Shown: positions 43,919 through 53,472 of the stretch, piece after piece | Numbering within the stretch: position 1 is the first letter of the stretch | Layout of the letters: each line of letters opens with the position of its first letter | Assembly: GCF_900114455.1 (NCBI RefSeq) | Contig: NZ_FOTC01000002.1 | Coordinates: 839,012-903,011 of the forward strand | Source of the DNA: Halogranum rubrum | GTDB lineage: Archaea > Halobacteriota > Halobacteria > Halobacteriales > Haloferacaceae | Direction: 5' to 3' | Length of the DNA: 64,000 nucleotides | Made by a program: the position numbers and the translations under genes | The notes under the pieces: model-generated | Told to the model about the DNA's origin: nothing | The model's database searches: none | Seen by the model: the letters and a program-made list of their open reading frames with translations, nothing else

Positions 43919-45523
43919 ATGAAGAAGACACAGCTATTCACCATCCTCATCGTCGGTCTCGTATTGGTCCCGACGACGGCGCTCGCCGTTGTCGAAGGAG
44001 AACCCAACCTGAGTGCAACCGCACCGAACAACCAAGTCGCCACCGGCGAGGAGGTCGAGTTCACCGTCCTCCTCCAGAACGAAGGCGAGATCAGCGAGAG
44101 TTCCCAGCCCTCGTTGAACAGTCAGGTGACGACGGCGAAGGCAGTCACCGCAGAACTTCGTACGGACGCCGGATTCGGTAACGACGACCCGCCAATCTCC
44201 GTCGACACGGGGAAGCAGGCGGTCGGCAGTATCCCCGACGGACAGGCCGTACCGGTCACGTTCTCTATCAGCGTCGACGAGGACGCCCAACCGGGGAACT
44301 ACAAAGTTCCCGTTCGCGTGACTTACGCGTACACCGAGTCCATCGACCCGCAGACTGGTGACTACGACGATGAGGGCGAGCAGCGAACGTTCAACGTGAA
44401 CCTCAACGTCGTCGACAGTGCGAACTTCGAAATCGAGAGCGCCAGTTCCGACCTCGCCGTCGGCGACAGCGGGCCCATCTCGGTAGACATTACGAACACG
44501 GGCACGGAAGTCGCCTCGGACGCCAGCGTGCAGGTCGCCTCGCAGAACGGCGAACTCACCTTCTCGGAAGCGAACTCGGCGTCGAACTACGTCGGGTCGT
44601 GGGAACCCGGTGAGACACGCACGCTCACGTACGACGCAGCGGTCGCCCCCGGCGCGACACCCCGGAACTACGCGCTCACCGCGACGGTGAACTACGAAGA
44701 CGACGGGGGTACCGCCCAGTCTTCGGACGCGCTCTCTTTCGGTGTGACACCGCGTGACGAGCAGTCGTTCGCTGTCGAGAACACGCAGAGTACCCTCCGT
44801 GTCGGCCAAGAGGGACGACTCAGTGGCGAAATCGTCAACAACGGCGAGACGGGTGCACGCAACGCCGTCGTCGTCTTCGAGACGGAGAACCCCAACGTCA
44901 ACCCCATCGAGACCGAGTACGCACTCGGGACCGTCGGGGCAGGCGAGCGAGCGAACTTCAGTTTCGCGACGGAGATTTCGGAGTCCGCCGAGGCCGGTCC
45001 CCGTCAGTTCACGCTGGCAGTCGAGTACCGTAACGCCGACGGCGAGAGTCGCACGAGCGACCCACTCGACGTGCAAGCTAGCGTCGGTGAGAAACAGAAG
45101 GAGTTCGCCGTCGAGGGCGTCAACACGACGTTCGCCGCTGGCGACACGGGCGAGATGACGATGACCGTGACGAACAACCGCGACGAGGCGATGACAGACA
45201 TCTCCGCGAAACTGTTCGTCGACGCACCCATCTCTGCCAGCGACGACGAGGCGTTCATCTCGCGTCTCGAACCCGGACAGAGCGAGACAATCGTCTTCGG
45301 AACGAGTGTCGGCGGCGACGCCATCGCCAAGACGTACCCGGTGAAGGTCGACTTCCGCTACGACACGCCGGACGGTGACACGCTCATCTCCGAGACGTAT
45401 CAGGTACCAGTGATGGTGACCGAAACCGAAGGTAACGGTGGGTTCCCGATTGCCCTCGTCGGTGGACTCGTCATCTTCGGTCTCCTCGGGGTCGCCGGGT
45501 ACCTCTACAGTCGAGCGTCGTAG
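43919..45523 (+). CDS. Extracytoplasmic protein with four CARDB-like domains (COG1361)
   Basis: 534 residues. Signal peptide FTILIVGLVLVPTTALA, then four repeated beta-sandwich units, each with an NEG/NNG turn: VEFTVLLQNEGEISESSQ, ISVDITNTGTEVASDASV, GRLSGEIVNNGETGARNAV and MTMTVTNNRDEAMTDIS. The C-terminus is one membrane helix, GGFPIALVGGLVIFGLLGVAGYLY. Proteins of this S-layer-like type often stand next to RND/MMPL exporters, and the MMPL gene begins at the base after this stop. Probably an outward-facing partner or adaptor of the transporter. Confidence 0.85.
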   Translation: MKKTQLFTILIVGLVLVPTTALAVVEGEPNLSATAPNNQVATGEEVEFTVLLQNEGEISESSQPSLNSQVTTAKAVTAELRTDAGFGNDDPPISVDTGKQAVGSIPDGQAVPVTFSISVDEDAQPGNYKVPVRVTYAYTESIDPQTGDYDDEGEQRTFNVNLNVVDSANFEIESASSDLAVGDSGPISVDITNTGTEVASDASVQVASQNGELTFSEANSASNYVGSWEPGETRTLTYDAAVAPGATPRNYALTATVNYEDDGGTAQSSDALSFGVTPRDEQSFAVENTQSTLRVGQEGRLSGEIVNNGETGARNAVVVFETENPNVNPIETEYALGTVGAGERANFSFATEISESAEAGPRQFTLAVEYRNADGESRTSDPLDVQASVGEKQKEFAVEGVNTTFAAGDTGEMTMTVTNNRDEAMTDISAKLFVDAPISASDDEAFISRLEPGQSETIVFGTSVGGDAIAKTYPVKVDFRYDTPDGDTLISETYQVPVMVTETEGNGGFPIALVGGLVIFGLLGVAGYLYSRAS

Positions 45524-48064
45524 ATGGACTACCAGCGCCTCATAGACTGGACCGACGACCACATCGTCCACAGTTCCGGGAAGGTCATCATCGCCTTCCT
45601 GCTCGTGACGAGCGTGTTCGCGGTCGGTCTCGGTAACGTCTCGACGGAAGCCGGCACGGAGCAGTTCGCCTCGGACATCCCGGCGAACAACGCGCTCGAA
45701 GCCATCAACGACGAGTTCGGGTCGTCGTTCTCCGAGGATACGGGGACGACCCAACTCGTCCAACGAGGTGACAACGTCCTCACGAGAGAGGAACTGTTGC
45801 ACATGCTCCGTGCACAGGAGCGCCTCCAGGACAAAGAGGACCTCCGCGTTAGTGGGACGTCTAGCGCCGCGAGCGTCGTCGCGCAGACGCTCGACCCGTC
45901 GGCGACGACTGTCGAAGAACAGATAGACGCCGTCGAAAGCGCGACTCCCACGCAGGTCCGGCAGGCCGTTCGACAGAACGCCGACAACCCCGCGTTCACG
46001 GGGACGCTAAGCAACGACTTCAACCGGAAGTCAGCCTCGGCGTCGGCGACCATTGGCGTCGTCACGCACCAGGTGCCCGGCGCGGGTGGGGGCGGCGGTG
46101 CCGGACAGAGTGGGTCGAGTCCGCTCACCGACATCCAGTTGAACTCGCAGCGCATCGTCGACACCGTCGGCGGTGACATCACGGTCTTCGGGAGCGGCAT
46201 CGTCGCAGACGAGTTCGGGAGCGTCATCACCGACTCGCTGCTCATCGTCACGCCCGCCGCCGTGCTGTTCATCGTGTTCTTCCTCGTCGTCGCCTACCGC
46301 GACCTCCTGGACCTCCTACTCGGGTCGTTCGCGTTGCTGATGGCGATTATCTGGACCTTCGGCTTCCTCGGTCTCGCCGGTATCCCGTTCAGTCAGATGA
46401 TGATTGCGGTGCCACCGCTCTTGCTGGCGGTGGGTATCGACTTCGGGATACACGCCATCAACCGATACCGTGAGGACCGCCAGACCGGTCTCGGCATCGA
46501 CGAGTCGATGCGGGAGGCGACCGACCAGTTGCTGGTCGCGTTCTTCATCGTCACCGGGACGACGGTCATCGGGTTCCTCTCGAATCTCGCGAGTGACCTC
46601 GCTCCGATCAAAGACTTCGGTATCGTCGCCGCCGTCGGTATCATCTTCACCTTCCTCATCTTCGGGGTGTTCCTCCCCGCGGCGAAGGTGTGGTTGGACC
46701 GGAGAGCCGAGAAGTACCCGATTCCGGTGTTCAGTCAGTCGCCGCTCGGTGCAGAAGGCTCCCGTCTCGGTGAGGTACTCCGCGGTGGCGTCGTCGTCGC
46801 GAAGTACGCTCCACTGGCGTTCCTCGTCGTCGCCCTCGTCGCCAGCGCGGGTGCTGGCTGGTACGCCAAGGACGTCGACACGTCGTTCACCCAAGAGGAC
46901 TTCCTCCCGCCGGAGGAGGTTCCGGGGTACCTCCAGAACCTCCCCGAACCGTTCGCCCCCGACGACTACTCCGTCGTGGCGACGCTGAACTTCCTCGAAG
47001 AGAAGTTCCAGACCACGCAGGGGGGGTCGGTGACGATATACTACGAGACGCCGATGGAACGTGACACGGCGTTAGAGGAGATATACCGCGCTGGCGAAGA
47101 CCCACCAGAGTCGTTCGTCAGCGAGAACCGCCGTGCGGACTCACAGAGTATCGTGACTGTCATCCAGTCACAGGCCGAGCGTGACCCGGAGTTCCGGCGT
47201 CTCGTCCAGCGAAACGACCTGAACGGCAACGGCGTTCCTGACCAGAACCTCGGAAAGATTTACGACTACCTGCTGGACTCACCCGCAGAAGACCAAGCGG
47301 AGAGCTATCTCTCCGACGACAGACGGAGTACGCGCGTAGACTACTCGGTGAGCGCCGACGCCTCGCAGGAAGAGATAACCCAAGACGGCCGGATGGTCGC
47401 AGACCGGTTCCGCGGCGGTGCCGTCGCCACCGGGAGTACCATCGTCTTCAAGGCTATCTCGGACCTCATCTTCGAGTCCGCGCTCATCAGCCTGGGCATC
47501 GCTCTCGGTGCGACGGTCATCTTCCTCATCTTCATCTACTGGGTGCTCGAAGGGTTGCCGTCGCTCGGTATCGTCAACACGGTGCCCATCGCCGTCGCCG
47601 TCGCGTTCGTCGCCGGGACGATGCGGTTCCTCAACATCCCGTTCAACGCGTTCACGGCGACGATTCTGTCGCTTACCATCGGACTCGGTATCGACTACTC
47701 GGTCCACATCGTCCACCGCTTCATCGACGAGCGCAGAGAGTACGACCTGTTCACCGCCCTCGACCGGACAGTCCGAGGGACGGGTGGCGCACTCGCCGGC
47801 AGTATGCTGACGACAGCGTTCGGTATCGGCGTGCTCGTCCTCGCTCTCTTGAGTGTGCTCGGCCAGTTCGGCGTGTTGACGGCGCTGAGTATCGTCTACT
47901 CCTTCTTCGCGTCGTTGCTCGTCCTCCCGTCGGCGCTCGTCGTCTGGGACCGCTTCGTCAACGACGACCCGGACGTCCCGATGGGACATCCGAACGAGTC
48001 GACACCGAGAGACGACGGCGCACCGAGCGGACAGACGGTCGTCACGGACGGTGGTCGAGAGTGA
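45524..48064 (+). CDS. RND-superfamily MMPL/HpnN-type transporter
   Basis: 846 residues in two similar halves. Each half has one helix, a large outer domain and five or six more helices. Signature regions: VPPLLLAVGIDFGIHAINRYREDRQTG (about 296-322) and the matching SLTIGLGIDYSVHIVHRFIDERRE (about 715-740), with acidic residues in the membrane suited to proton coupling. MMPL and HpnN members export lipids, hopanoids or other hydrophobic molecules. A Gly-rich loop lies near 185. It overlaps the regulator gene downstream by four bases. Confidence 0.9.
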   Translation: MDYQRLIDWTDDHIVHSSGKVIIAFLLVTSVFAVGLGNVSTEAGTEQFASDIPANNALEAINDEFGSSFSEDTGTTQLVQRGDNVLTREELLHMLRAQERLQDKEDLRVSGTSSAASVVAQTLDPSATTVEEQIDAVESATPTQVRQAVRQNADNPAFTGTLSNDFNRKSASASATIGVVTHQVPGAGGGGGAGQSGSSPLTDIQLNSQRIVDTVGGDITVFGSGIVADEFGSVITDSLLIVTPAAVLFIVFFLVVAYRDLLDLLLGSFALLMAIIWTFGFLGLAGIPFSQMMIAVPPLLLAVGIDFGIHAINRYREDRQTGLGIDESMREATDQLLVAFFIVTGTTVIGFLSNLASDLAPIKDFGIVAAVGIIFTFLIFGVFLPAAKVWLDRRAEKYPIPVFSQSPLGAEGSRLGEVLRGGVVVAKYAPLAFLVVALVASAGAGWYAKDVDTSFTQEDFLPPEEVPGYLQNLPEPFAPDDYSVVATLNFLEEKFQTTQGGSVTIYYETPMERDTALEEIYRAGEDPPESFVSENRRADSQSIVTVIQSQAERDPEFRRLVQRNDLNGNGVPDQNLGKIYDYLLDSPAEDQAESYLSDDRRSTRVDYSVSADASQEEITQDGRMVADRFRGGAVATGSTIVFKAISDLIFESALISLGIALGATVIFLIFIYWVLEGLPSLGIVNTVPIAVAVAFVAGTMRFLNIPFNAFTATILSLTIGLGIDYSVHIVHRFIDERREYDLFTALDRTVRGTGGALAGSMLTTAFGIGVLVLALLSVLGQFGVLTALSIVYSFFASLLVLPSALVVWDRFVNDDPDVPMGHPNESTPRDDGAPSGQTVVTDGGRE

Positions 48065-48843
48065 GCGAGAGCGAACACGACGCCATCGAGTCACTCGAAC
48101 ATCTCGGCCTCTCGAACTACGAGGCACGAGTGTTCGTCGCCCTGCAGAAACTCGGCACCGGCACCGCCCGTGAGGTTCACCGCGTCGCCGACATCCCGCG
48201 CTCGCAGGTGTACGGTGCGGCAGACGAACTCGAAGCGCGAGGCCTCGTCGAGATTCAGCAGTCGACGCCGAAGCGCTACCGTCCCGTCAGTCTCGATGCC
48301 GCTCGCAGCCACCTCACGAGACGCCTCGAACAGGAACAAGAGCGGGCGTTCGACTATCTGGAGACGGTCCAGCGCGAGCAACGAGGCGAGGAGACGCGCG
48401 ACGACGTCTGGACCATCCGTGGCCGCGAGTCCGTCGACGACCGGACCGTCGACTTGGCCAGCGGTGCGACGGACTGGGTCCTCTTCGCGGCGGCCACTCC
48501 CTCGTCGGTGCCGGACGAACTGGTCGGAGTCCTCAACGACCGAGCAGACGAGGGTGTCGCTATCGTCGTCGTGAGCGAGAACCCCGACGTCCTCGCCAAG
48601 TTCGACGACGCGCCCTTCCCCGCCGTCCAGCCGGTCAGAGAACCCCCGGCAGAGGTGATGGGGCGAGTCCTCCTGAGCGACGACAACACGATTCTCCTCT
48701 CGGTCCTCGCTGACGCGAACCTCCCCGGTGTGACCGACGAGACGGCCATCTGGAGCGCCGATTCGGCGATGGCGGCCGTCCTCGTCCAAGTCGTCCGCGG
48801 CGGTATCATGTCCGTCGTCGATATGGACGCGCTCGACGAGTAG
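48061..48843 (+). CDS. TrmB-family transcriptional regulator
   Basis: 260 residues from a GTG that overlaps the transporter stop (GTGA). The N-terminal winged helix is SNYEARVFVALQKLGTGTAREVHRVADIPRSQVYGAADELEARGLVEI. A coiled linker (TRRLEQEQERAFDYLETVQRE) and a C-terminal PLD-like ligand domain (TDWVLFAAATPSSVPDELVGVL ... VVSENPDVLAKFD) follow. It lacks the maltodextrin-binding domain of classic TrmB, so its effector is probably not a sugar. Being the last gene of the operon suggests it controls the transporter in response to an envelope or lipid signal. Confidence 0.88.
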   Translation: MSESEHDAIESLEHLGLSNYEARVFVALQKLGTGTAREVHRVADIPRSQVYGAADELEARGLVEIQQSTPKRYRPVSLDAARSHLTRRLEQEQERAFDYLETVQREQRGEETRDDVWTIRGRESVDDRTVDLASGATDWVLFAAATPSSVPDELVGVLNDRADEGVAIVVVSENPDVLAKFDDAPFPAVQPVREPPAEVMGRVLLSDDNTILLSVLADANLPGVTDETAIWSADSAMAAVLVQVVRGGIMSVVDMDALDE

Positions 48844-48917
48844 CGTCCACGTCACACCGACACCACGCCGATTTCGTCGACGAGCACTTTTTTCACCGCA
48901 ACCCTCACAAGAGACGT

Positions 48918-49052
48918 ATGAGCCGTCCCGAGCAGTGTCCGGAGTGCGGCGCCCGCGACTCGTTGACCACGCGATACGCGACGGGCGGTGGCTGGCGTCC
49001 CATCGGCTATCGGTGCGAGAAGTGTGGTGCGCGTCTCGACAAGCGGTCCTGA
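48918..49052 (+). CDS. Small zinc-ribbon protein
   Basis: 44 residues with two CxxC knuckles: Cys7-x2-Cys10 (QCPECGARDS) and Cys33-x2-Cys36 (RCEKCGARLD), the spacing of a zinc ribbon. The TATA-like CTTTTTTC (48887-48894) ends 24 bases before the ATG. Such haloarchaeal micro-proteins of about 40-60 residues are common and often affect growth or biofilm traits, but this one's target is unknown. Confidence 0.75.
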   Translation: MSRPEQCPECGARDSLTTRYATGGGWRPIGYRCEKCGARLDKRS

Positions 49053-49144
49053 ACCCGCCCCGTTGCTACTTGAGTATCGTGTGACCCACAGACATATCTC
49101 GACCGAAAGACACATACATACGTGCCCCTCGCTAACGCTTCACG

Positions 49145-49867
49145 ATGAGCGAGCAGGCGAACGTCGTCGGCACCAGACTCACGTTGGAGTTGTGGCATCC
49201 GAACTGTTGGGCGATAGAGTCGACGGCGGAGGCGGAGGGCGGCATCCTCGCATACGCGATATACAACACACCGAAGACGACGAGCCAGTCGGTCAACGGA
49301 CTCTTCACCGCCTACGGTGACAGCGAAGCGGCCGTCGAGTCACTCATCGAGACGGTTCGCCAGTCGCCACACGCCGGGTCGGTACTGGAACTGCAAGAGC
49401 GGTTCGGGCGGGCGACGCAAGGGAGTCCACCCGGTAGCGTCGTCCGCGAGTTCTTCCTCGAATACGACCCGCGCGACATGATCTGTCCCGTCTTGCTCGA
49501 ACACGGGTTCGTCCACAGTGCTCCCGTTCGCATCGAGGGCGGACGAGAGTACTGGGACGTCTGTTTCGCCGGAAACCGACGTGACATCGAGGCCAGCCTC
49601 GACGGTGTCCGCGAAGACGCTGACGCGGAGGTGTCCGTCTCGCGTATCACGGCCTCGGAGACTGCCGAATGCGAACACGATGAGCGAACACACACGCTGA
49701 CGACGACACAGCGGGAGGTGTTCGAGTTAGCCAGAGCGCGTGGCTACTACCAGTGGCCTCGCGGCGTCTCGACACGCGAGTTGGCCGCCGAGTTGGACAT
49801 CTCGAAGACGACGATGCTCGAACATCTCCGAAAAGCCGAGGCGAAACTTCTCGACCCTGACCACTGA
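49145..49867 (+). CDS. HTH-10 (Bat-type) transcriptional regulator
   Basis: 240 residues. The C-terminal HTH-10 domain reads LTTTQREVFELARARGYYQWPRGVSTRELAAELDISKTTMLEHLRKAEAKLL, the DNA-binding domain of bacterio-opsin activator-like proteins. The N-terminal 150 residues (TRLTLELWHPNCWAIESTAE) form the sensor part usual in this family. A TATA-like CATACATA (49113-49120) lies about 25 bases before the ATG. It sits just before the Liv importer operon and could regulate it, but spacing and separate promoters do not prove this. Confidence 0.88.
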   Translation: MSEQANVVGTRLTLELWHPNCWAIESTAEAEGGILAYAIYNTPKTTSQSVNGLFTAYGDSEAAVESLIETVRQSPHAGSVLELQERFGRATQGSPPGSVVREFFLEYDPRDMICPVLLEHGFVHSAPVRIEGGREYWDVCFAGNRRDIEASLDGVREDADAEVSVSRITASETAECEHDERTHTLTTTQREVFELARARGYYQWPRGVSTRELAAELDISKTTMLEHLRKAEAKLLDPDH

Positions 49868-50024
49868 GCGGCGACGCCGACCACTGAGCGGTGACCCACG
49901 AACGCTGAGTAGCGACTCACACACTGAATACCGACCGAGTGCCGTCTCTCGATGTACCGCCCGAATCCGACCATGGTCGGGGGAAGGTATATCAACAATC
50001 TGTGGTTAGTACTGGCCATCAGTC

Positions 50025-51365
50025 ATGGTACCAAATGACAAGACGGGAGTGACTCGCAGAGACCTACTGAAGACGACGGGTGCAGGCGGCATCGTTCTCG
50101 TCGGCACGACTGCCGGTTGTCTGGAGTCCTCGGACGGCGGCGACGGCGGTGCAGAAGACGGTGGCTCCGGCGGCGGAAACGAGAGCACCGGCGGTGGGGC
50201 CGAAGGGACGGACAGTTCCGGCGGTGGCGGCAGCGGACAGGACAGCTACAGTATCGGGATGGTCAACGCGCTCACTGGGTCGCTCGCGCCGTACGGCGAG
50301 CGTAACCAGCGCGGGACCGAACTGGCGCTCGCGGCCATCAACGAAGTCGGTGTCGGGTCGAACGACGGCGAGTTTTCGGTCATCGAGGAGGACAGCGAGA
50401 GTGTAAACCAAGCCGGCGTCAACGGCGCGCGAAAACTCGTCACGCAGGACGAGGTACCGCTGCTCATCGGTGCCGTCGGGTCCGGCGTCTCCATCGCCAT
50501 CTTCGACAGCGTCGTCTCCGGGACGGACGTGGTCCAAATCTCGCAGAACAGTACCAGCCCCGAACTGACCAACAAACCCGACCTGCTCCGGACGAGTCCG
50601 TCGGGTTCCGCGAAGGGGAAGGCGCTGGCGAGCCTCGTCGCCGAGGAACACGACACCGTCGCCGTGACGTGGATCAACAACGACTACGGGACGGGACTGT
50701 CGGAGGTGTTCGCCGGCTCCTTCGAGGGTGACGTCGCCTACAACACGCCCCACGACCAAGACCAGTCGTCGTACCGCGGCATCCTCTCGGAGATGGCGGG
50801 AACGGACGCCACCGCGTGGGTCTTCATCACGTACGCCAACGAGTACACCATCATGGTCAACGAGGCGTACGACCAGGGGTTCAACGAGGAGGTGGACTAC
50901 TACGGTGCGGAGTCCACCGTCGCGGACTCCATCATCGAGAACACCGAACCCGGGAGCATGGACGGGATGACCGGTATCACCGAGAGCGCACCGGTCGACC
51001 AAGAGAGCTACCAGCAGTTCCAGTCGGCGTTCGAGGACCAGTTCGACGCCTCACCGACCGTCTGGTCGGCGTACGCTTACGACGCCGTCACCATCGCGGC
51101 CATCGCCACCGAAGCGGCGAGCGAGTTCACCGGTGCGGCGCTACAGGAAGTCGTCCGCGACGTCACTCGTCCCGAGGGAGAGCAGGTCTACACGTTCGAG
51201 GAGGCGAAACAGATTCTCGCCGACGGCGGCAGCGCCAGCGACGTCAACTACGAGGGCGTCTCCGGTCCGGTCGACCTCGACGAGAACGGCGACCCGCCGG
51301 GTTACTACCAGATATACCGGGTCGCCGACCACAGCTACGAGTACGGCGACTTCATCACCGGGTAA
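50025..51365 (+). CDS. livJ: Branched-chain amino-acid ABC transporter substrate-binding lipoprotein
   Basis: 446 residues. A twin-arginine motif (Arg11-Arg12 in TRRDLLKTTGAGG) and lipobox ending TAGC (Cys32) give Tat export and a lipid anchor. A Gly/Ser linker precedes a LivJ-type periplasmic-binding-protein fold (SIGMVNALTGSLAPYGERNQRG ... AVTWINNDYGTGLSEVFAG). The first gene of the importer operon, with a TATA-like GTATATCA 31 bases before the ATG. Substrate may be a branched-chain amino acid, an amide or urea; the family is broad. Confidence 0.87.
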   Translation: MVPNDKTGVTRRDLLKTTGAGGIVLVGTTAGCLESSDGGDGGAEDGGSGGGNESTGGGAEGTDSSGGGGSGQDSYSIGMVNALTGSLAPYGERNQRGTELALAAINEVGVGSNDGEFSVIEEDSESVNQAGVNGARKLVTQDEVPLLIGAVGSGVSIAIFDSVVSGTDVVQISQNSTSPELTNKPDLLRTSPSGSAKGKALASLVAEEHDTVAVTWINNDYGTGLSEVFAGSFEGDVAYNTPHDQDQSSYRGILSEMAGTDATAWVFITYANEYTIMVNEAYDQGFNEEVDYYGAESTVADSIIENTEPGSMDGMTGITESAPVDQESYQQFQSAFEDQFDASPTVWSAYAYDAVTIAAIATEAASEFTGAALQEVVRDVTRPEGEQVYTFEEAKQILADGGSASDVNYEGVSGPVDLDENGDPPGYYQIYRVADHSYEYGDFITG

Positions 51366-51416
51366 GATGGTCACAGACCGTCTGTCGACCGTTTCGGAAC
51401 ACTCGGAGGGCCGGTA

Positions 51417-52373
51417 ATGGTCCAACTCGCCCAACTCCTCGTCAACGGGTTGGTCTTTTCGAGTATCATCATCCTCGGGGCCATCGGTCTCTCGCTCGTC
51501 TACAGTATCGCCGACTTCGCGAACTTCGCGCACGGCGACCTGATGACTGCGGGCGCGTTCGGCGCGCTGGTCGCCGCGGGCGTCCTCGGCGGCGACCCAC
51601 CGACGCTGTTCGGCGTAACGCTCCCGTCGCTGCCGATTCCGGGCGCAGACATCGTCCTCTTCGAGCTACCGTTGGCGCTCTACGTCGGCATCCTCGTCGG
51701 GATGGCGTTCGCGGCGCTCGTCGCCGTCGTCACCCAGCGGTTCATCTACGAACCGCTCGACGCCGGGTCTATCGAACTGCTCATCACGAGCATCGGTGTC
51801 GCGCTCGGTTACCGTGCCATCGTGCAACTCGGGTTCGGGTCCGGCCAGCGCACCTACGAAATCGAGCGAACGGGCCGAATCGAGTGGCTCCAAGACCTCC
51901 TTGGCATCGCGGTGACGCCGCGAGACGTCATCATCCTCGGACTGACCGCAGTGCTGGTCATCGGCTTGCACACCCTCCTCCAGTACACGACGCTGGGACG
52001 GAAGATGCGCGCGACGGCCGACAACGCCGACCTCGCGCGCGTCTCGGGTATCAGGACCGGCGAAGTCATCCTCGCGATGTGGGTCATCGGCGGTGCACTC
52101 GCCGCAGCGGGCGGTGTGTTCCTCGGCCTCGACACGCTCGTCCGACCGCGGATGGGGTTCGACATTCTGCTCGTCGTCTTCGCCGCCGTCATCCTCGGCG
52201 GCATCGGGTCCGTCTACGGCGCGATGCTCGGCGGTCTCGTCATCGGGATGGCCCACGAGTTGACGCCCGCGATTCCATTCGTCAGCGTCGAGTACTCCTC
52301 GGCGGTGGCGTTCATCTTGATGGTCGTCATCCTGCTCGTCCGTCCGAAGGGCATCATGGGAGAGGTGACCTGA
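51417..52373 (+). CDS. livH: Branched-chain amino-acid ABC transporter permease (LivH type)
   Basis: 318 residues, eight or so membrane helices. Family blocks: LLVNGLVFSSIIILGAIGLSLVYSIADFANFAHGDLMTAGAF at the N-terminus, YRAIVQLGFGSGQRTYEI, GRKMRATADNADLARVSGI (the coupling loop to the ATPases) and VFAAVILGGIGSVYGAMLGG. Begins 51 bases after livJ and ends one base before livM. It forms the membrane channel with LivM. Confidence 0.9.
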   Translation: MVQLAQLLVNGLVFSSIIILGAIGLSLVYSIADFANFAHGDLMTAGAFGALVAAGVLGGDPPTLFGVTLPSLPIPGADIVLFELPLALYVGILVGMAFAALVAVVTQRFIYEPLDAGSIELLITSIGVALGYRAIVQLGFGSGQRTYEIERTGRIEWLQDLLGIAVTPRDVIILGLTAVLVIGLHTLLQYTTLGRKMRATADNADLARVSGIRTGEVILAMWVIGGALAAAGGVFLGLDTLVRPRMGFDILLVVFAAVILGGIGSVYGAMLGGLVIGMAHELTPAIPFVSVEYSSAVAFILMVVILLVRPKGIMGEVT

Positions 52374-52374
52374 G

Positions 52375-53472
52375 ATGGCTGAGGTAGCTGACGAGGCCAC
52401 CGACGGCACCGACGGCACCGACGACACCGGCGACACGGGTGAAAGATGGATCTTCGCGGTGTTCGGCGTGGTCGCTCTCGTCCTCCTCGTCTTGCTCGCC
52501 ACCGGCCGAATCACGCTGGCGTACCTCCTCCCGACCGTCGCACTCGTCGGGATGTGGGCACTGCTCGCCCTCGGGTTGAACGTCCAGTGGGGGTACGCCG
52601 GACTCATCAACTTCTCCGTCGCCGCCTTCTGGGGCGTGGGGATGTACTCGGTAGCGCTGTTCACCACGGCGGGGTCGCCACTCGGCATCAACCAAGGGTT
52701 CTTCGTCGCCGTCGTGGTCGCCGTCGTCGCGTCGACGGTGCTGGCGCTCCTCATCGGGATTCCGACGCTCCGTCTCCGGACGGACTATCTCGCCATTGCC
52801 AGCCTCGGCCTCGCGGAAGTCGTCCGCCTCGTCATCTTGAACGAACGCAATATCACGGCGGGGAGTCAAGGAATCAGCGTCGACGCGCTGTTCCCGGGCC
52901 TCGTGACGTTCCTCGACGCCTTGTTCGCGCCGGATGCGCCCGCGTTCCCGTACCGCGGACTCGTCGACCTGCTCCTCGTCAGCATCGCCGTCGCACTCGT
53001 CTACCTGTTCTTGCGTCGCGTCCACCGCTCGCCGTGGGGTCGACTCATGCGGACGATTCGGTCCGACGAGGACCTCGCGGAGGCGCTCGGGAAGAACACC
53101 TACCAGTACAAGATGCAGGCGTTCGTCGTCGGGAGCATCCTGATGGCGCTGGCCGGCGTCTTCTACGCCTACCAGTTCCGCTACGTCGCACCCGGCGACC
53201 TCGAACCTATCAACACGTTCTACGTGTGGGTCGCGGTCATCCTCGGCGGAACGGGGAGCAACCGCGGTGCCGTCGTCGGCGCGTTCACCATCATCCTCAT
53301 CCGCGAGGGGACGCGGTTCCTCGGCGGCCTCGGCCTCGGTCTCGACTTCGCGGCGCTCCGCCTCTTGCTCGTCGGCCTGCTCATCATCGTCGTCGTGCGC
53401 TACCGCTCGGAAGGATTGCTTCCACCACGACGCGAACTCATCTGGCCTGCCGCTAGGGAGGACGACCGATGA
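52375..53472 (+). CDS. livM: Branched-chain amino-acid ABC transporter permease (LivM type)
   Basis: 365 residues with an acidic Thr/Asp-rich N-terminal tail of about 25 residues, then about nine helices. LivM blocks: LALGLNVQWGYAGLINFSVAAFWGVGMYSV, LRTDYLAIASLGLAEVVRL, coupling loop LMRTIRSDEDLAEALGKNTYQYK, and VAVILGGTGSNRGAVVGA. Its stop overlaps the livG start by four bases, so subunit production is coupled. Confidence 0.9.
   Translation: MAEVADEATDGTDGTDDTGDTGERWIFAVFGVVALVLLVLLATGRITLAYLLPTVALVGMWALLALGLNVQWGYAGLINFSVAAFWGVGMYSVALFTTAGSPLGINQGFFVAVVVAVVASTVLALLIGIPTLRLRTDYLAIASLGLAEVVRLVILNERNITAGSQGISVDALFPGLVTFLDALFAPDAPAFPYRGLVDLLLVSIAVALVYLFLRRVHRSPWGRLMRTIRSDEDLAEALGKNTYQYKMQAFVVGSILMALAGVFYAYQFRYVAPGDLEPINTFYVWVAVILGGTGSNRGAVVGAFTIILIREGTRFLGGLGLGLDFAALRLLLVGLLIIVVVRYRSEGLLPPRRELIWPAAREDDR

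Noticed and set aside
43934-45802. 622-codon open frame on the minus strand under the CARDB-like gene
   Set aside because: It is the antisense shadow of a well-supported secreted protein. Long antisense frames are common at this GC content, and the predicted product is Arg/Val-rich with no domain.
49868-49925. Apparent repeats of ACCACTGAGCGG after the HTH-10 gene
   Set aside because: Only two good copies of about 12 bases are present, followed by decayed matches. Too short and irregular to call a repeat element.
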